Shown: positions 28,071 through 37,021, counted from the stretch's first letter. The stretch is DNA of 64,000 nucleotides from Microbulbifer harenosus (GCF_005771435.1 NZ_VANI01000015.1:62001-126000), one strand, 5' to 3'. Numbers and translations: made by a program. Notes: generated from the letters alone by a model not told the origin.

Positions 28071-28218
28071 AACCACTCCGCTTCTGGTGTTATAGGAAGC
28101 GGATCAGAGTAGGCAGTGGGAAGAGAGCGGGCAATGACATTTCAGGTAATGGTCACTGATCTATTGGCAATCAGTGACCATCCCTGAAAAGCCAGTCTGA
28201 AATGGAGCGCGGAGCTTG

Positions 28219-29340
28219 TCAGGTACCTTCGCTGCCCTTGATTCCGTCGATGTCCTGTACCGGTGGCGCGGGTCGGGTTTCCGGGGTGGTTTTCCTGCGG
28301 GTGCCGGTGCGGTCGGGCGCAACCCCCGCCCACAGACGGGAGGACAGCTGTTGCGGGCTTTCACTGCGGCCATCGGCAATCCACTGCACCAGAGTGGCCG
28401 CCACGTCCGGCCAGTCGACATGCACACCGCGCGGCTGGCCCTGCAGCCACTTGCCGATGGTGACCGCATCCATCTGATCCACCACGGTTGCCAGCTGCAG
28501 TTTTTGCAGGGCCATGGCATTGGCCTCCTGCTCGAACTGCCCTTTGAGCGGGCGGGAGAGGATTGGCTTGCCGAGTGTGAGGGTTTCCGCAATCAGCTCG
28601 AAGCCTGAGTTGCAGATTACCGCACGGGAAGTGGCCACGTCATGGCGGAAGCCCTCCACGGAGGGTGCTTTCAACACGATATTGTCCGCTGCCGGCAGCG
28701 CCGTCGGCAGGCCGTAGACGATGAAAGAATAGGGCAGTTGCGCCAGCTGGTGTAACAGCGGTTCCGCATGCTCGAACGGCAGGTATACCAGCACGTGATC
28801 CAGTTGTTCCAACCCGCTCTGCCCGTGCGGTTCGGCGATTGGCGGCAGAATCGGGTGGCCGAAGTGGTGCCAGTGCATGCCGAGACTCATCTGCACCGGG
28901 GCGAACATTTTCATGATGGCGCGGGCCGTCCAGCCAAAGCGCGGAGTGGGGATGGCGAAGTTGAACGCGTACTGGTGGCCGAGGCCCAGGCTCGGATGTT
29001 TGCGTTTTTTCGCAGCCCAGGCGGTGACCGGTTCGAAATCGCTGATCACCAGGTCGAAGTCCTGCACCGGTAGTTCGCGGATGTCTTTCAGCAGGCGGCT
29101 GACATTCAGTTGTCTGGCGGTGGCGATCTGGTCGATCTTTCCCTCTTGGTGCACAAAGGTGAGTCCCTCGCGCCACCAATACTCGCCGAACGCTTCCATG
29201 GCAAACAGCTTCTCCGGCGGGCGACCGCTGAACAGCCACTGGACGCTCACATCCGGGAACTGGCGGAAGGCCTCTGCCATGGCGCGCGCGCGGGTGATGT
29301 GGCCGTTGCCGGTGCCCTGAACGCCGTAGAGTATTTTCAA
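28219..29340 (-). CDS. MJ1255/VC2487 family glycosyltransferase
   Basis: A 373-residue protein opening with ILYGVQGTGNGHITRARA, the GT-B N-terminal glycine loop of the MJ1255/VC2487 (TIGR00661) family. A C-terminal half has NSGFELIAETLTLGKPILSRPL at about 240, which is the nucleotide-sugar binding signature, and QFEQEANA. The donor and acceptor are unknown. A PAP2-family phosphatase gene lies 48 bp upstream, a common pairing in vibrios and relatives, so lipid-linked or envelope glycolipid synthesis is possible. The last 30 residues are Pro/Thr/Arg rich and look like a non-conserved tail. Confidence 0.85.
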   Translation of the reverse strand: MKILYGVQGTGNGHITRARAMAEAFRQFPDVSVQWLFSGRPPEKLFAMEAFGEYWWREGLTFVHQEGKIDQIATARQLNVSRLLKDIRELPVQDFDLVISDFEPVTAWAAKKRKHPSLGLGHQYAFNFAIPTPRFGWTARAIMKMFAPVQMSLGMHWHHFGHPILPPIAEPHGQSGLEQLDHVLVYLPFEHAEPLLHQLAQLPYSFIVYGLPTALPAADNIVLKAPSVEGFRHDVATSRAVICNSGFELIAETLTLGKPILSRPLKGQFEQEANAMALQKLQLATVVDQMDAVTIGKWLQGQPRGVHVDWPDVAATLVQWIADGRSESPQQLSSRLWAGVAPDRTGTRRKTTPETRPAPPVQDIDGIKGSEGT

Positions 29341-29388
29341 GGTGCTTCTCCGATTGAGCAGAGGGAAGGGGTTTTTTCCGCTGGCCGC

Positions 29389-29916
29389 TTACAGCAACGC
29401 GCCGCTGACCGCAAAGCCTACGCAGGTGCCGAGCAGCGCGCCGGCGCACACGTCGGTGGGGAAGTGCACGCCGAGCCCCACCCGTGAGGTCCCCACACCC
29501 GCCGCCCAGAAGTAACCCAGCGCCCACAGCGGGTTCAGGCACTGGCTGAGCATGGTCACAAACAGGAAGGCGCCAGAGGTGTGGCCGGACGGCAGACTGA
29601 AACGGTCATTGGCGATGATGATGGAGCGCAGCCCCGGAATGGTTTCCGGCGGGCGGTTGCGCTTGGTGGTGTTCTTGATGGTCCAGTAGAGCGAGCGCTC
29701 GATGGCGAAGGCGGCGCCGCAGGTGTAGAGAAACTGCAGTGCCATCACCGTGTCGATCAGCAGAATGGCCAGCGGCGACAGCAGATACAACCAGCCATCG
29801 GCAGACCGGGACAGCAGCAGGTAATTCCTGCGCGATGTCGGTCGCGTCGCTCGCTGCGCCATGCGCAGAACCAGGGAGACATCGACCGTTTTCAGTGTGA
29901 TAGGTAGGCTTCGCAT
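29389..29916 (-). CDS. PAP2-family phosphatase
   Basis: A 175-residue inner-membrane acid phosphatase of the PAP2 superfamily. ATG 29916 is chosen; an upstream TTG at 29937 is possible. Conserved motifs: KNTTKRNRP (motif 1, KxxxxxxRP), PSGHTSG (motif 2) and SRVGLGVHFPTDV (motif 3, SRxxxxxHxxxD). It would dephosphorylate a lipid phosphate at the membrane. It is followed closely by the MJ1255-type glycosyltransferase, and both could belong to a lipid-glycoconjugate pathway. Confidence 0.88.
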   Translation of the reverse strand: MRSLPITLKTVDVSLVLRMAQRATRPTSRRNYLLLSRSADGWLYLLSPLAILLIDTVMALQFLYTCGAAFAIERSLYWTIKNTTKRNRPPETIPGLRSIIIANDRFSLPSGHTSGAFLFVTMLSQCLNPLWALGYFWAAGVGTSRVGLGVHFPTDVCAGALLGTCVGFAVSGALL

Positions 29917-30022
29917 GAGGTAAAAGTACGAAGCCAATATTGCGCGGACTTGACCGAAATATGTCAGATCCGTGAAATCTGTACGGGATGGCGGGTATTA
30001 ATTCGGGTGTTTCGTAAGGACT

Positions 30023-30091
30023 TGTAGGAGCCTGCCTTGCAGGCGAAGGTTCAGGCTCCGTAGCTTTTCGCCTGCGAGGCAGGCTCCTACA
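30023..30091. repeat. REPIN, copy 1
   Basis: Two inverted REP units: TGTAGGAGCCTGCC... with loop GCAGGCGAA at 30023-30047 and its inverted copy at 30067-30091. A second copy is at 46541-46610. This arrangement resembles the Pseudomonas REPIN that is mobilised by RAYT transposases. It lies in the 199-bp gap between two minus-strand genes. Confidence 0.82.
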
Positions 30092-30115
30092 GGGTGTGGG
30101 TCGTCGGCGGGTAAA

Positions 30116-31183
30116 TCAATCGATCCCGATCTTGATGGCGCCGGAGCCGGGCAGTTTTTCCACCAGCTGGTGACCGCAGAGTTTCGAGGGCGTGAAGTAA
30201 CCGCCTTTACCCTCGTAATCCAACAGAAACTCCATCACCGCCAGCGAGCCGTGCACGGTCACATCGTAGCCATTGGCAGTGACCACGCGCCCCACCCGGC
30301 GCTCGCCGCGGCGGTCGTTGCGCACCTCGCCCCACACCCAGGTCTTCTGCTCTGCGCGCTGGTTCTCGGTGGGCCCCTGCACGTTCTTGTCTACCTTGCT
30401 TTTTAGCCATTTCTGTACCCACTGCATGCGCAGCAGCCAGCGGAATCTGTTGAGTCGCTGCATCTTCTTCGCGCGCCGCGGACTCATGGGGACGTACACC
30501 TCGATATTTGGAATCTCGGTGGAGTAGTAGGCCGTGGCCACATCGCCCCAGGGAATGGCAACCGCAAACTTTTCGCCGCGGCCAAAGTTGATTGTGCGGG
30601 TCAGCCCGCCGTGAGGGATTACTTCGATCTTGCCGTTGCGGCGCACCGCGCCGCCCACACCCAGGCTCTCGATGGATGTTTTGGCCGTACCCGGGCTCAG
30701 GCCGGAATCGGAATCGAACCCCAGGGTCAGGTGAGTGGCACTGGTCATGGCCTTGTGCAGCGCCGCCGCCAGGCAGTCGGTGGGGATTACATCGAAGCCG
30801 GTACCGGGGCACAGCACCACGCCCGCGGCCTTTGCCTCGGCATCCATTGCGTGCGCCTGCTGGTATACCGCCATCTCGCCGGTGATGTCCTGATAGTGGG
30901 TACCGCTTTTGATACACGCGCGCATCATCGGCTCGGCGGTGGCGGAGAAGGGGCCGGCGCAGTGGATGACCACTGCCACATCCTTCAGGGTTCGCGCCAG
31001 TACCTCTTCATCGTCGAGACCGACGGCAATGGCGGAAAGCCCCAGTTCGTTGGCCAGCGGTTGCAGCTTGACGGCGCTGCGGCCTGACAGAATGGGTTTC
31101 AGGCCCCTGGCCACCGCCTTGCGGGCAATCAGCTCGCCGGTATAGCCGTACGCTCCGTAAATCAGGATCTGCTTATTGTTCAC
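30116..31183 (-). CDS. Saccharopine dehydrogenase-like NAD(P)-binding protein
   Basis: A 355-residue Rossmann-fold protein starting with IYGAYGYTGELIARKA (glycine-rich NAD(P) loop, residues 8-22). Next come SGRSAVKL, VVIHCAGPFSATAEPMM and YQDITGE near residue 95, the signature of the saccharopine dehydrogenase/trans-acting enoyl reductase family. A shorter hydrophobic stretch follows the CPGTGFDVIPTDCLAA motif. Members act on many substrates, so a specific reaction cannot be assigned. Neighbouring genes give no pathway clue. Confidence 0.78.
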   Translation of the reverse strand: MNNKQILIYGAYGYTGELIARKAVARGLKPILSGRSAVKLQPLANELGLSAIAVGLDDEEVLARTLKDVAVVIHCAGPFSATAEPMMRACIKSGTHYQDITGEMAVYQQAHAMDAEAKAAGVVLCPGTGFDVIPTDCLAAALHKAMTSATHLTLGFDSDSGLSPGTAKTSIESLGVGGAVRRNGKIEVIPHGGLTRTINFGRGEKFAVAIPWGDVATAYYSTEIPNIEVYVPMSPRRAKKMQRLNRFRWLLRMQWVQKWLKSKVDKNVQGPTENQRAEQKTWVWGEVRNDRRGERRVGRVVTANGYDVTVHGSLAVMEFLLDYEGKGGYFTPSKLCGHQLVEKLPGSGAIKIGID

Positions 31184-31249
31184 CTGTTGTCCTTATTGTG
31201 TGGTCGCGGGACCGTGTTTGTTCTGAGGTGGAATGGGCTGTGGGGGCGG

Positions 31250-31462
31250 TCAGTCGAGTGCTTTCTCCAGCGCGAAGCGCGGAATGCTCGTACCGTTTTT
31301 TTCAATAGTTTCCGCAAACATTGTCAGCGGGCGCGCCCACACGCCGAACTCATCATACAGAGCGCGGTAAATGGCCAATTGTTCCCCGGTTTCACTGTGG
31401 GTGGCGATTTCCATCAAATGGTAGAGATTGCCTTTGTAGTGACGGTAGATGCCTTTTTGCAT
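31250..31462 (-). CDS. DUF1653 family small protein
   Basis: A 70-residue protein with the DUF1653 pattern: MQKGIYRHYKGNLYHLMEIATHSETGEQL, then YRALYDEFGVWARPLTMF. It is soluble, short and conserved in many proteobacteria. No function has been shown. It is 18 bp downstream of the DUF3301 gene on the same strand. Confidence 0.85.
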   Translation of the reverse strand: MQKGIYRHYKGNLYHLMEIATHSETGEQLAIYRALYDEFGVWARPLTMFAETIEKNGTSIPRFALEKALD

Positions 31463-31480
31463 GGGAGTCCTCAGGGGTTT

Positions 31481-31801
31481 TCACGCGAGGTGGAAGGGCG
31501 ACAGTTGAATCTGGTTGACCCGTTGCCCGTGCAGCACGGCGATACCGCTGTAGCGGCGTTCGCCGGTGGAGGTGAATTCGAATTCATACTGGCGCAGCAG
31601 CCGGACCTGGCCGGTTTTATCGCGCTTCAGGCGCGTGCGTACCAGCATTACGGTGTCGTCCAGCAACTGGACACCTGACTCGGCGCAGTGCGCCTTGACG
31701 ATACGACGCACCCTGTCTTTGGCGGCCATGCCGGCCCAGAAATACCAGGCTGCCAGGATCAGCAGGAACAGCCAGAACAAGTCGCCCAGTGAGTAGTACA
31801 T
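31481..31801 (-). CDS. DUF3301 family membrane protein
   Basis: A 106-residue protein with one N-terminal membrane anchor, LGDLFWLFLLILAAWYFWAGM, and a cytoplasmic tail rich in basic residues. The tail has RVRRIVKAHCAESGVQLLDDTVMLVRTRLKR and REYEFEFTSTGERRY-type elements found in DUF3301 proteins. Function unknown. It sits with the DUF1653 gene (18 bp apart) as a two-gene unit. Confidence 0.82.
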   Translation of the reverse strand: MYYSLGDLFWLFLLILAAWYFWAGMAAKDRVRRIVKAHCAESGVQLLDDTVMLVRTRLKRDKTGQVRLLRQYEFEFTSTGERRYSGIAVLHGQRVNQIQLSPFHLA

Positions 31802-31897
31802 AAAGATTCAGAATGTTTACGTTCGTGCGCGCAAGAATACCACCAGAAAAAGGACTGTGCCTGAGGCGATTCTCACGTTCCGAATGCGGTTCGGCCA

Positions 31898-32671
31898 CTA
31901 GGCAAGCTGCAGCAGCCCCAGGTGTTGGGCAATCTGGCTCAATGACATCAGCACACACATGGCGATGACCAGCGGGCGGATCAGCCGGGTGCCGCCCGCC
32001 AGCATGGTGTGACTGCCGATAATGGCTCCGATCATCTGGCCCGCCATCATGGTCGCGCCGATGGTCCAGATCACCTTGCCACCGGCGGCAAACAGTGCAA
32101 CAGAGACCACATTGGTGGTGAGGTTGAACAGCTTGGCGCGGATGGTGGCTGCGAGCAGAGTCTGGCCGCGAAAGGCGACACCGGTGGCGGCAAAGAAGGT
32201 GCCGGTGCCGGGCCCGAAGGCACCGTCGTAAAATCCCACCGCTGGGGCACAGGTGAGTGCCCACTGGGTTTCACTCTGGCGGGGATGGCTTTCATTGCTG
32301 CCCATATTTGGTGTCAGCCATACATAAAGCGCCACGCAAAGCAGCAGAACCGGAATTACCCAGCTTAACCAGCTGGTATCGACACGTTGGATCAGCCAGG
32401 TGCCCAGCGCTGCACCGAGTGCCGCGGTGACAACCGGCAGCAGCAGCGCGCGCTCGCGCAGGTGACCCTTGGCGAACAACGTGGTGGTGGCTGTCAGGGT
32501 GCCAATCACCGCCTGGCTTTTGTTGGTGGCGAGTGCGGTGACCGGCGGCACGCCGGCGAGCAGCAGTGCCGGCAGGGTCAGCAATCCGCCCCCGCCCGCG
32601 AGGGTATCCACCCAGCCCGCGAACATGGCAACGGCAAACAACACCAGAAGCAGGGTGAGGGTGAGTTCCAT
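31898..32671 (-). CDS. TSUP-family (TauE/SafE) permease
   Basis: A 257-residue permease of the sulfite-exporter TauE/SafE type. The ATG at 32671 has AAGGAA upstream and starts MELTLTLLLVLFAVAMF. Duplicated half motifs are GWVDTLAGGGGLLTLPALLLAGVPP near residue 18 and VGFYDGAFGPGTGTFFAATG near residue 145. It may export sulfonates or sulfite, or move organic ions; no sulfur gene is adjacent. An extended -10 promoter is seen upstream at 32706-32711. Confidence 0.85.
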   Translation of the reverse strand: MELTLTLLLVLFAVAMFAGWVDTLAGGGGLLTLPALLLAGVPPVTALATNKSQAVIGTLTATTTLFAKGHLRERALLLPVVTAALGAALGTWLIQRVDTSWLSWVIPVLLLCVALYVWLTPNMGSNESHPRQSETQWALTCAPAVGFYDGAFGPGTGTFFAATGVAFRGQTLLAATIRAKLFNLTTNVVSVALFAAGGKVIWTIGATMMAGQMIGAIIGSHTMLAGGTRLIRPLVIAMCVLMSLSQIAQHLGLLQLA

Positions 32672-32705
32672 GGGATTCCTTAGTCTAGGTATTGCGGTGG
32701 CGCGC

Positions 32706-32711
32706 ATTGTA
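32706..32711 (-). promoter_or_regulatory. Extended -10 for the TSUP gene
   Basis: On the minus strand the sequence reads TGATACAAT, an extended -10 (TGn-TACAAT), about 35 bp before the start codon. No clear -35 is present. The same 13-bp block GCTGATACAATGC recurs upstream of the GIY-YIG gene. Confidence 0.5.
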
Positions 32712-32890
32712 TCAGCGGAAACCCGGTGATCACCCCCGCTGAATTTATTATTTTCCCCTGGTTCGGTCAGATAGAGCGGCTCCCGGTTTTATGTCGGAAT
32801 CCCGCGGCGGCGCTGGCGTTTGGTGGTGCGATCATTGGTTTTGCGCTGCCGCGCCGGGTTCGCCATTGAGCGTTCCCTCCGTGAACCCGC

Positions 32891-33184
32891 TTACGCTGAT
32901 TCGGGAGCAGGTGGCGCAGGGGGCAGCGCAATATGGCCCGCAATCAATGCTTCCTTGCGTGCCTTGGGCCATTTCTTGATCTGTAGTTCCAGCTTCAGCG
33001 CCTGCGACTTGTCCGCCACCGCCTGCTGAAATTCCAGCGTCAGTGGGCCGCGCCCGCGCAGTGCTTTGGCGGCTTTGGGACCGCCGTTGCTGTGCTCCCC
33101 AAAGCGGCGCGCCACGTCCCGGGTGATACCGGTATACAGGCTGCCGGCGCGGGTGCGGATCAGATAAACAAACCAGTCAGACAC
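32891..33184 (-). CDS. GIY-YIG endonuclease domain protein
   Basis: A 97-residue single-domain protein of the YhbQ type. The GIY-YIG core is WFVYLIRTRAGSLYTGITRDVARRFGEHS, with the two tyrosines, the conserved Arg (RRFGEH) and later the Glu (TLEFQQAV) in place. The C-terminus is Lys/Pro rich. Related proteins may act in nucleic-acid repair; a specific role is unknown. It is transcribed away from the ars operon. Confidence 0.88.
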   Translation of the reverse strand: MSDWFVYLIRTRAGSLYTGITRDVARRFGEHSNGGPKAAKALRGRGPLTLEFQQAVADKSQALKLELQIKKWPKARKEALIAGHIALPPAPPAPESA

Positions 33185-33220
33185 TTTCTACCACTCGTGG
33201 AGTAATCGCTGTGACGGTGC

Positions 33221-33226
33221 ATTGTA
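33221..33226 (-). promoter_or_regulatory. Extended -10 for the GIY-YIG gene
   Basis: Minus-strand TGATACAAT (extended -10) lies about 37 bp before the start codon, identical in a 13-bp block to the promoter of the TSUP gene. Confidence 0.5.
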
Positions 33227-33259
33227 TCAGCCCGCGGTTGCTTATTGCGTCTCGGCAAA

Positions 33260-33287
33260 TTTACATATTCGAATATCCATATATAAT
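33260..33287 (+). promoter_or_regulatory. ars operon promoter with palindromic operator
   Basis: TTTACA (33260-33265) and TATAAT (33282-33287) are separated by 16 bp. The perfect palindrome ATATTCGAATAT at 33265-33276 lies within the spacer, exactly where an ArsR dimer would block RNA polymerase. The start of arsR is 37 bp downstream of the -10. Confidence 0.8.
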
Positions 33288-33323
33288 GCTCGCAACCTGG
33301 CACCACGATCTTGAGGAACTGTG

Positions 33324-33656
33324 ATGACCCCGGTGCAATTGTTCAAATGTCTGGCGGACGAGACCCGTCTGCGGCTGGTACTGCTGATGCAAGCGGAGGG
33401 GGAGCTGTGCGTGTGCGAACTGATGGCGGCGCTGGGAGAATCCCAGCCGAAAATCTCCCGGCATCTGGCGCAACTGCGCAACTGCGGCCTGCTGCAGGAC
33501 ACCCGTCGCGGCCAGTGGGTTTACTACAACATTCACCCGTCGCTGCCGGGCTGGGCGAGCAGCGTAATTGATAGCGCGACCAATGCCGAAGCCGGTCGCT
33601 TATCGGCACTGCGGAGCAGCCTCAAGGCCATGGCCGATCGCCCCGTTTGTTGCTGA
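33324..33656 (+). CDS. arsR: ArsR-family arsenic-responsive repressor
   Basis: A 110-residue winged-helix repressor. The ATG at 33324 is chosen over an adjacent GTG at 33321 because GAGGA lies six bases upstream. The metal-binding box ELCVCEL has Cys29 and Cys31, as in arsenic-sensing ArsR; the C-terminal CC pair (109-110) could offer a third thiol. The DNA-recognition helix is SQPKISRHLAQL. It should repress the operon at the palindrome inside its promoter and release with arsenite or antimonite. First gene of arsRC-acr3-arsH. Confidence 0.93.
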   Translation: MTPVQLFKCLADETRLRLVLLMQAEGELCVCELMAALGESQPKISRHLAQLRNCGLLQDTRRGQWVYYNIHPSLPGWASSVIDSATNAEAGRLSALRSSLKAMADRPVCC

Positions 33657-33678
33657 ACAATCCCAAGGAAATGAATCA

Positions 33679-34152
33679 ATGAACATTCTGTATATCTGTA
33701 CCCACAATCGCTGCCGCAGCATTCTGAGCGAAGCGATCACCAATCACCTCGCGCAGGGGCGCATCCAGGCCTGCAGTGCCGGCAGCCAGCCCAGTGGCGA
33801 AGTGCACCCACTGTCGATCCGCTATCTCAGGGAGAAAGGCATAGATACCGCGGGGCTCGAGAGCAAATCCTGGGATGCCTTCGAACAGAACCAGCCGGAT
33901 GTGGTGGTCACCGTGTGTGACAGCGCCGCCAATGAAAGCTGCCCGGTGTGGTTTGGCGATACCCTCAAGGTGCACTGGGGGCTGCCGGACCCCTCGAAAC
34001 TCGAGGGCAGTGAAGAGGAAATCCGCGAGGCGTTCTACCGTGTGATGGAAACCATCGAGCACCGCGTGCAGGGTCTGTTGTCCCTGCAGGAGAAGAACCT
34101 GCCGCGCGAAGAGTTGCTGAATGCGCTTGTCAGCATTGCAGAGGTCAACTGA
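33679..34152 (+). CDS. arsC: Arsenate reductase, low-molecular-weight phosphatase type
   Basis: A 157-residue arsenate reductase of the LMW-PTP fold (thioredoxin-coupled class). The nucleophile loop is ICTHNRCRS (Cys7-X5-Arg13). Two further cysteines, Cys80 and Cys88, lie in [13 protein letters not shown] as in the S. aureus pI258 enzyme. It converts arsenate to arsenite, to be expelled by the next gene. Start ATG 33679 is preceded by AAGGAA eight bases upstream; the longer in-frame reading enters arsR and is not credible. Confidence 0.93.
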   Translation: MNILYICTHNRCRSILSEAITNHLAQGRIQACSAGSQPSGEVHPLSIRYLREKGIDTAGLESKSWDAFEQNQPDVVVTVCDSAANESCPVWFGDTLKVHWGLPDPSKLEGSEEEIREAFYRVMETIEHRVQGLLSLQEKNLPREELLNALVSIAEVN

Positions 34153-34154
34153 TC

Positions 34155-35174
34155 GTGGGGCTGTTTGAACGGTATCTTTCGGTCTGGGTGGCGCTGTGTA
34201 TCGTCGCGGGCGTTTTGCTCGGCACCCAATTTCCCGCACTCTTCCACTGGTTCGCCGCGCTGGAAGTGGCCCGCGTAAATATTCCGGTAGCGATTTTCAT
34301 CTGGTTGATGATCTACCCGATGATGGTGCAGGTGGACTTCAGCTCCATTCGCGATATCGGTAAAAAACCCAAAGGGCTGCTGCTCACGCTGGTGATGAAC
34401 TGGCTGATCAAACCCTTCACCATGGCGGCCCTGGGTTGGTTGTTTTTCCGGGTGATTTTCGCCGACCTGGTGGACCCGCAGACGGCAACGGAATACATCG
34501 CCGGTATGATCCTGCTCGGCGTGGCGCCCTGTACCGCGATGGTGTTTGTGTGGAGCCAGCTGACCCGCGGCGATGCCAATTACACTCTGGTGCAGGTGTC
34601 GGTGAACGACGTCATCATGATTTTTGCCTTCGCCCCCCTGGCCGCATTTCTGCTTGGGGTCAGCGATGTGACCGTGCCCTGGGATACGCTGTTGTTATCG
34701 GTCGTGCTGTATGTGGTGATCCCTCTGATTGCCGGCATCCTGACCCGCCGTGCACTGGATTCTCGAGCGGATCACTCGCGTCTGAACCATTTCCTCGAAA
34801 CCGTAAAACCGATTTCCATTGCCGGCCTGCTGGCGACCGTGGTGCTGCTGTTCGGTTTCCAGGCGGAGACCATTCTCTCCCAACCGCTGGCCATTGTGCT
34901 GATCGCGATTCCACTGCTGATCCAGACCTACGGGATTTTTGCGATCTCCTACGGCGCGGCACGGGCCATGAAACTACCGCACAATATCGCCGCGCCGGGC
35001 TGCATGATTGCCACCTCCAATTTTTTCGAGCTGGCGGTGGCCGTGGCCATCTCCCTGTTCGGCCTCAATTCCGGTGCCGCACTGGCAACGGTGGTGGGGG
35101 TGCTGGTGGAAGTGCCGGTTATGTTGAGCCTGGTGGCCTTTGCCAATCGAACCCGCCACTACTTTGAGGAGTGA
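34155..35174 (+). CDS. ACR3-family arsenite efflux transporter
   Basis: A 339-residue arsenite permease of the BASS/ACR3 class with about ten transmembrane helices. The family signature [18 protein letters not shown] near residue 115 carries the essential cysteine. The GTG start lies two bases after the arsC stop. It extrudes arsenite driven by proton motive force. Operon neighbours ArsR, ArsC and ArsH support the assignment. It is unrelated to ArsB. Confidence 0.95.
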   Translation: MGLFERYLSVWVALCIVAGVLLGTQFPALFHWFAALEVARVNIPVAIFIWLMIYPMMVQVDFSSIRDIGKKPKGLLLTLVMNWLIKPFTMAALGWLFFRVIFADLVDPQTATEYIAGMILLGVAPCTAMVFVWSQLTRGDANYTLVQVSVNDVIMIFAFAPLAAFLLGVSDVTVPWDTLLLSVVLYVVIPLIAGILTRRALDSRADHSRLNHFLETVKPISIAGLLATVVLLFGFQAETILSQPLAIVLIAIPLLIQTYGIFAISYGAARAMKLPHNIAAPGCMIATSNFFELAVAVAISLFGLNSGAALATVVGVLVEVPVMLSLVAFANRTRHYFEE

Positions 35175-35177
35175 GTT

Positions 35178-35894
35178 GTGTCCCTGAACGATATGCCGAA
35201 CATTGACGCCGAGTGCCTGCAGCCGATCGACGAGGCGAAGCTGTTTTCTGCTGAGCGCTCACCGGCGCCCGTGAAAATCCTGTTGCTATACGGCTCACTG
35301 CGGTCGCGCTCCTTCAGCCGCCTGGCCACGGAAGAGGCCGCGCGCATTCTGGAATTTTTTGGTGCGGAAACCCGCACCTTCAATCCCTCCGGATTGCCGT
35401 TGCCAGACGATGCGGAGGAAGACCATCCGAAGGTTCAGGAGCTGCGCGCGCTGGCACAGTGGTGCGATGGCATGGTGTGGTGCAGCCCGGAGCGCCACGG
35501 CGCCATGACCGGCATTATGAAAGCGCAGATCGACTGGATCCCGCTGGCGATGCAGAGTATCCGTCCCACCCAGGGCAAGACCCTGGCAGTGATGCAGGTC
35601 AGTGGTGGTTCGCAATCGTTCAACGCCGTAAACCAGATGCGGGTGTTGGGACGCTGGATGCGGATGGTCACCATTCCCAACCAGTCATCTATTCCCAAAG
35701 CGTGGTTGGAGTTTGACGACAACGACCGTATGAAGCCGTCATCCCTGTACGATCGCGTGGTGGATGTGATGGAAGAGCTGGTGAAGTTCACCCTGTTGCT
35801 GCGGGATCGTTCGGACTATCTGGTAGACCGTTACTCCGAGCGCAAGGAAAGTGCCGAGGAATTCCGCAAGCGGATAGACCAGCGTTCGATGTGA
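35178..35894 (+). CDS. arsH: ArsH NADPH-dependent FMN reductase
   Basis: A 238-residue flavoprotein starting at GTG 35178. The FMN-binding loop is [15 protein letters not shown] near residues 36-50; the [22 protein letters not shown] segment near 103-124 and [23 protein letters not shown] near 140-162 are ArsH signatures. ArsH oxidises organoarsenicals or trivalent antimony. It is the last gene of the ars operon and its stop is only three bases from the stop of the convergent radical SAM gene. Confidence 0.93.
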   Translation: MSLNDMPNIDAECLQPIDEAKLFSAERSPAPVKILLLYGSLRSRSFSRLATEEAARILEFFGAETRTFNPSGLPLPDDAEEDHPKVQELRALAQWCDGMVWCSPERHGAMTGIMKAQIDWIPLAMQSIRPTQGKTLAVMQVSGGSQSFNAVNQMRVLGRWMRMVTIPNQSSIPKAWLEFDDNDRMKPSSLYDRVVDVMEELVKFTLLLRDRSDYLVDRYSERKESAEEFRKRIDQRSM

Positions 35895-35897
35895 ACC

Positions 35898-36986
35898 CTA
35901 GAACAGACTCTGCTGATCTCCGGCGCGCAGCGGCAGGGTAAAGCGGCTAGAGTCCAGCGCCAGTTTCCTTTCATTCAGGCCCAGCTTGCGGCAGTGCACC
36001 TTGAAGCGTTGCCGCAGCAGCTGGGCGAATACGCCGGTGCCGCGCTGGCGCTCGCCAAATTCGCTTTGGTTGTCTTTTCCCCCGCGGCTTTGCTGCACCA
36101 GACTCATGACATGCGCCGCTCGCTGCGGATAGTGCTCCGCCAGCCATTGCCTGAACAGCGGCGCCACTTCAAACGGCAGCCGCAGCAGAATGTAGGCGGC
36201 CTGGATGGCGCCGGCTTCGCTGGCGCTGGTCAAGATATTTTCCAGCTCCGAATCGTTGAGCGCCGGGATCATCGGCGCTGCCATCACTGCGGTGGGAATC
36301 CCTGCGCCGCTCAGTGCCTCGATGGTGCGCAGGCGCGCGGCCGGCCCCGCGGTGCGCGGTTCCAGTCGGCGTTTCAGGTCGTTATCCAGCGTGGTTACAC
36401 TGATGGCTACATGCACCAGGTTGTCCCGGGCCATCTCTGCCAGGATCGGCAGGTCGCGCACAATCAATTGGCTCTTGGTGACGATGGTCAGTGGATGGCG
36501 GTGGCGCTGCAGGGTTTCCAGTATCTGGCGGGTGATCTGCTTGTCTTTTTCCAGCGGCTGGTAGGGGTCGGTATTGGTGCCCATGGCGATGGGGCTGCAC
36601 TGGTAGCCCTTCTTGCGCAGCGCCTGTTCCAGTAGCTCTGCCGCATTGGGTTTGTAAAACAGCCGCGTCTCGAAATCGAGCCCCGGCGACAGGTCCATAT
36701 AGGCGTGGGCGGGACGGGCGTAGCAGTATACGCAACCATGCTCACAACCCCGGTACGCATTAATCGACTGGGTGAAAGGAATATCCGGGGAGCTGTTGGT
36801 GGCGATAATGGATTTCGCCTTTTCCTCTATGGCCACGGTTTCAATCCGCTCAAGCGGTTCCAGCTCCAGCGCCCAGCCATCGCTCTCGCGGCTGCTGACC
36901 TGGTCCACAAAGCGCCCGGCCAGATTGCTAACGGCGCCGCGGCCCTTGTGCAAGCGGGTGGGGTTGCTGGGGGAGTCGTTGGCCAC
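35898..36986 (-). CDS. PA0069-type radical SAM protein, LexA-regulated
   Basis: A 362-residue radical SAM enzyme with the iron-sulfur loop CEHGCVYCYARP (CxxxCxxC) at about residues 81-92, in the Rv2578c/PA0069 family that is related to spore photoproduct lyase. A GTG start is used. A close match to the LexA box lies 20-35 bp upstream of the start. In Pseudomonas aeruginosa, the orthologue PA0069 belongs to the SOS regulon, which fits. The substrate is unknown; a DNA-lesion or nucleotide-associated role is plausible. No photolyase-type neighbours are seen. Confidence 0.88.
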   Translation of the reverse strand: MANDSPSNPTRLHKGRGAVSNLAGRFVDQVSSRESDGWALELEPLERIETVAIEEKAKSIIATNSSPDIPFTQSINAYRGCEHGCVYCYARPAHAYMDLSPGLDFETRLFYKPNAAELLEQALRKKGYQCSPIAMGTNTDPYQPLEKDKQITRQILETLQRHRHPLTIVTKSQLIVRDLPILAEMARDNLVHVAISVTTLDNDLKRRLEPRTAGPAARLRTIEALSGAGIPTAVMAAPMIPALNDSELENILTSASEAGAIQAAYILLRLPFEVAPLFRQWLAEHYPQRAAHVMSLVQQSRGGKDNQSEFGERQRGTGVFAQLLRQRFKVHCRKLGLNERKLALDSSRFTLPLRAGDQQSLF

Positions 36987-37005
36987 GCTGATGCTCTTCT
37001 GGATA

Positions 37006-37021
37006 CTGTATGTGCATACAG
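37006..37021. promoter_or_regulatory. LexA (SOS) box upstream of the radical SAM gene
   Basis: CTGTATGTGCATACAG, matching the consensus CTGT-N8-ACAG, flanked by TA on one side and T on the other. It abuts the -10 of the promoter of the minus-strand gene, with the start codon 20 bp away. Confidence 0.9.
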
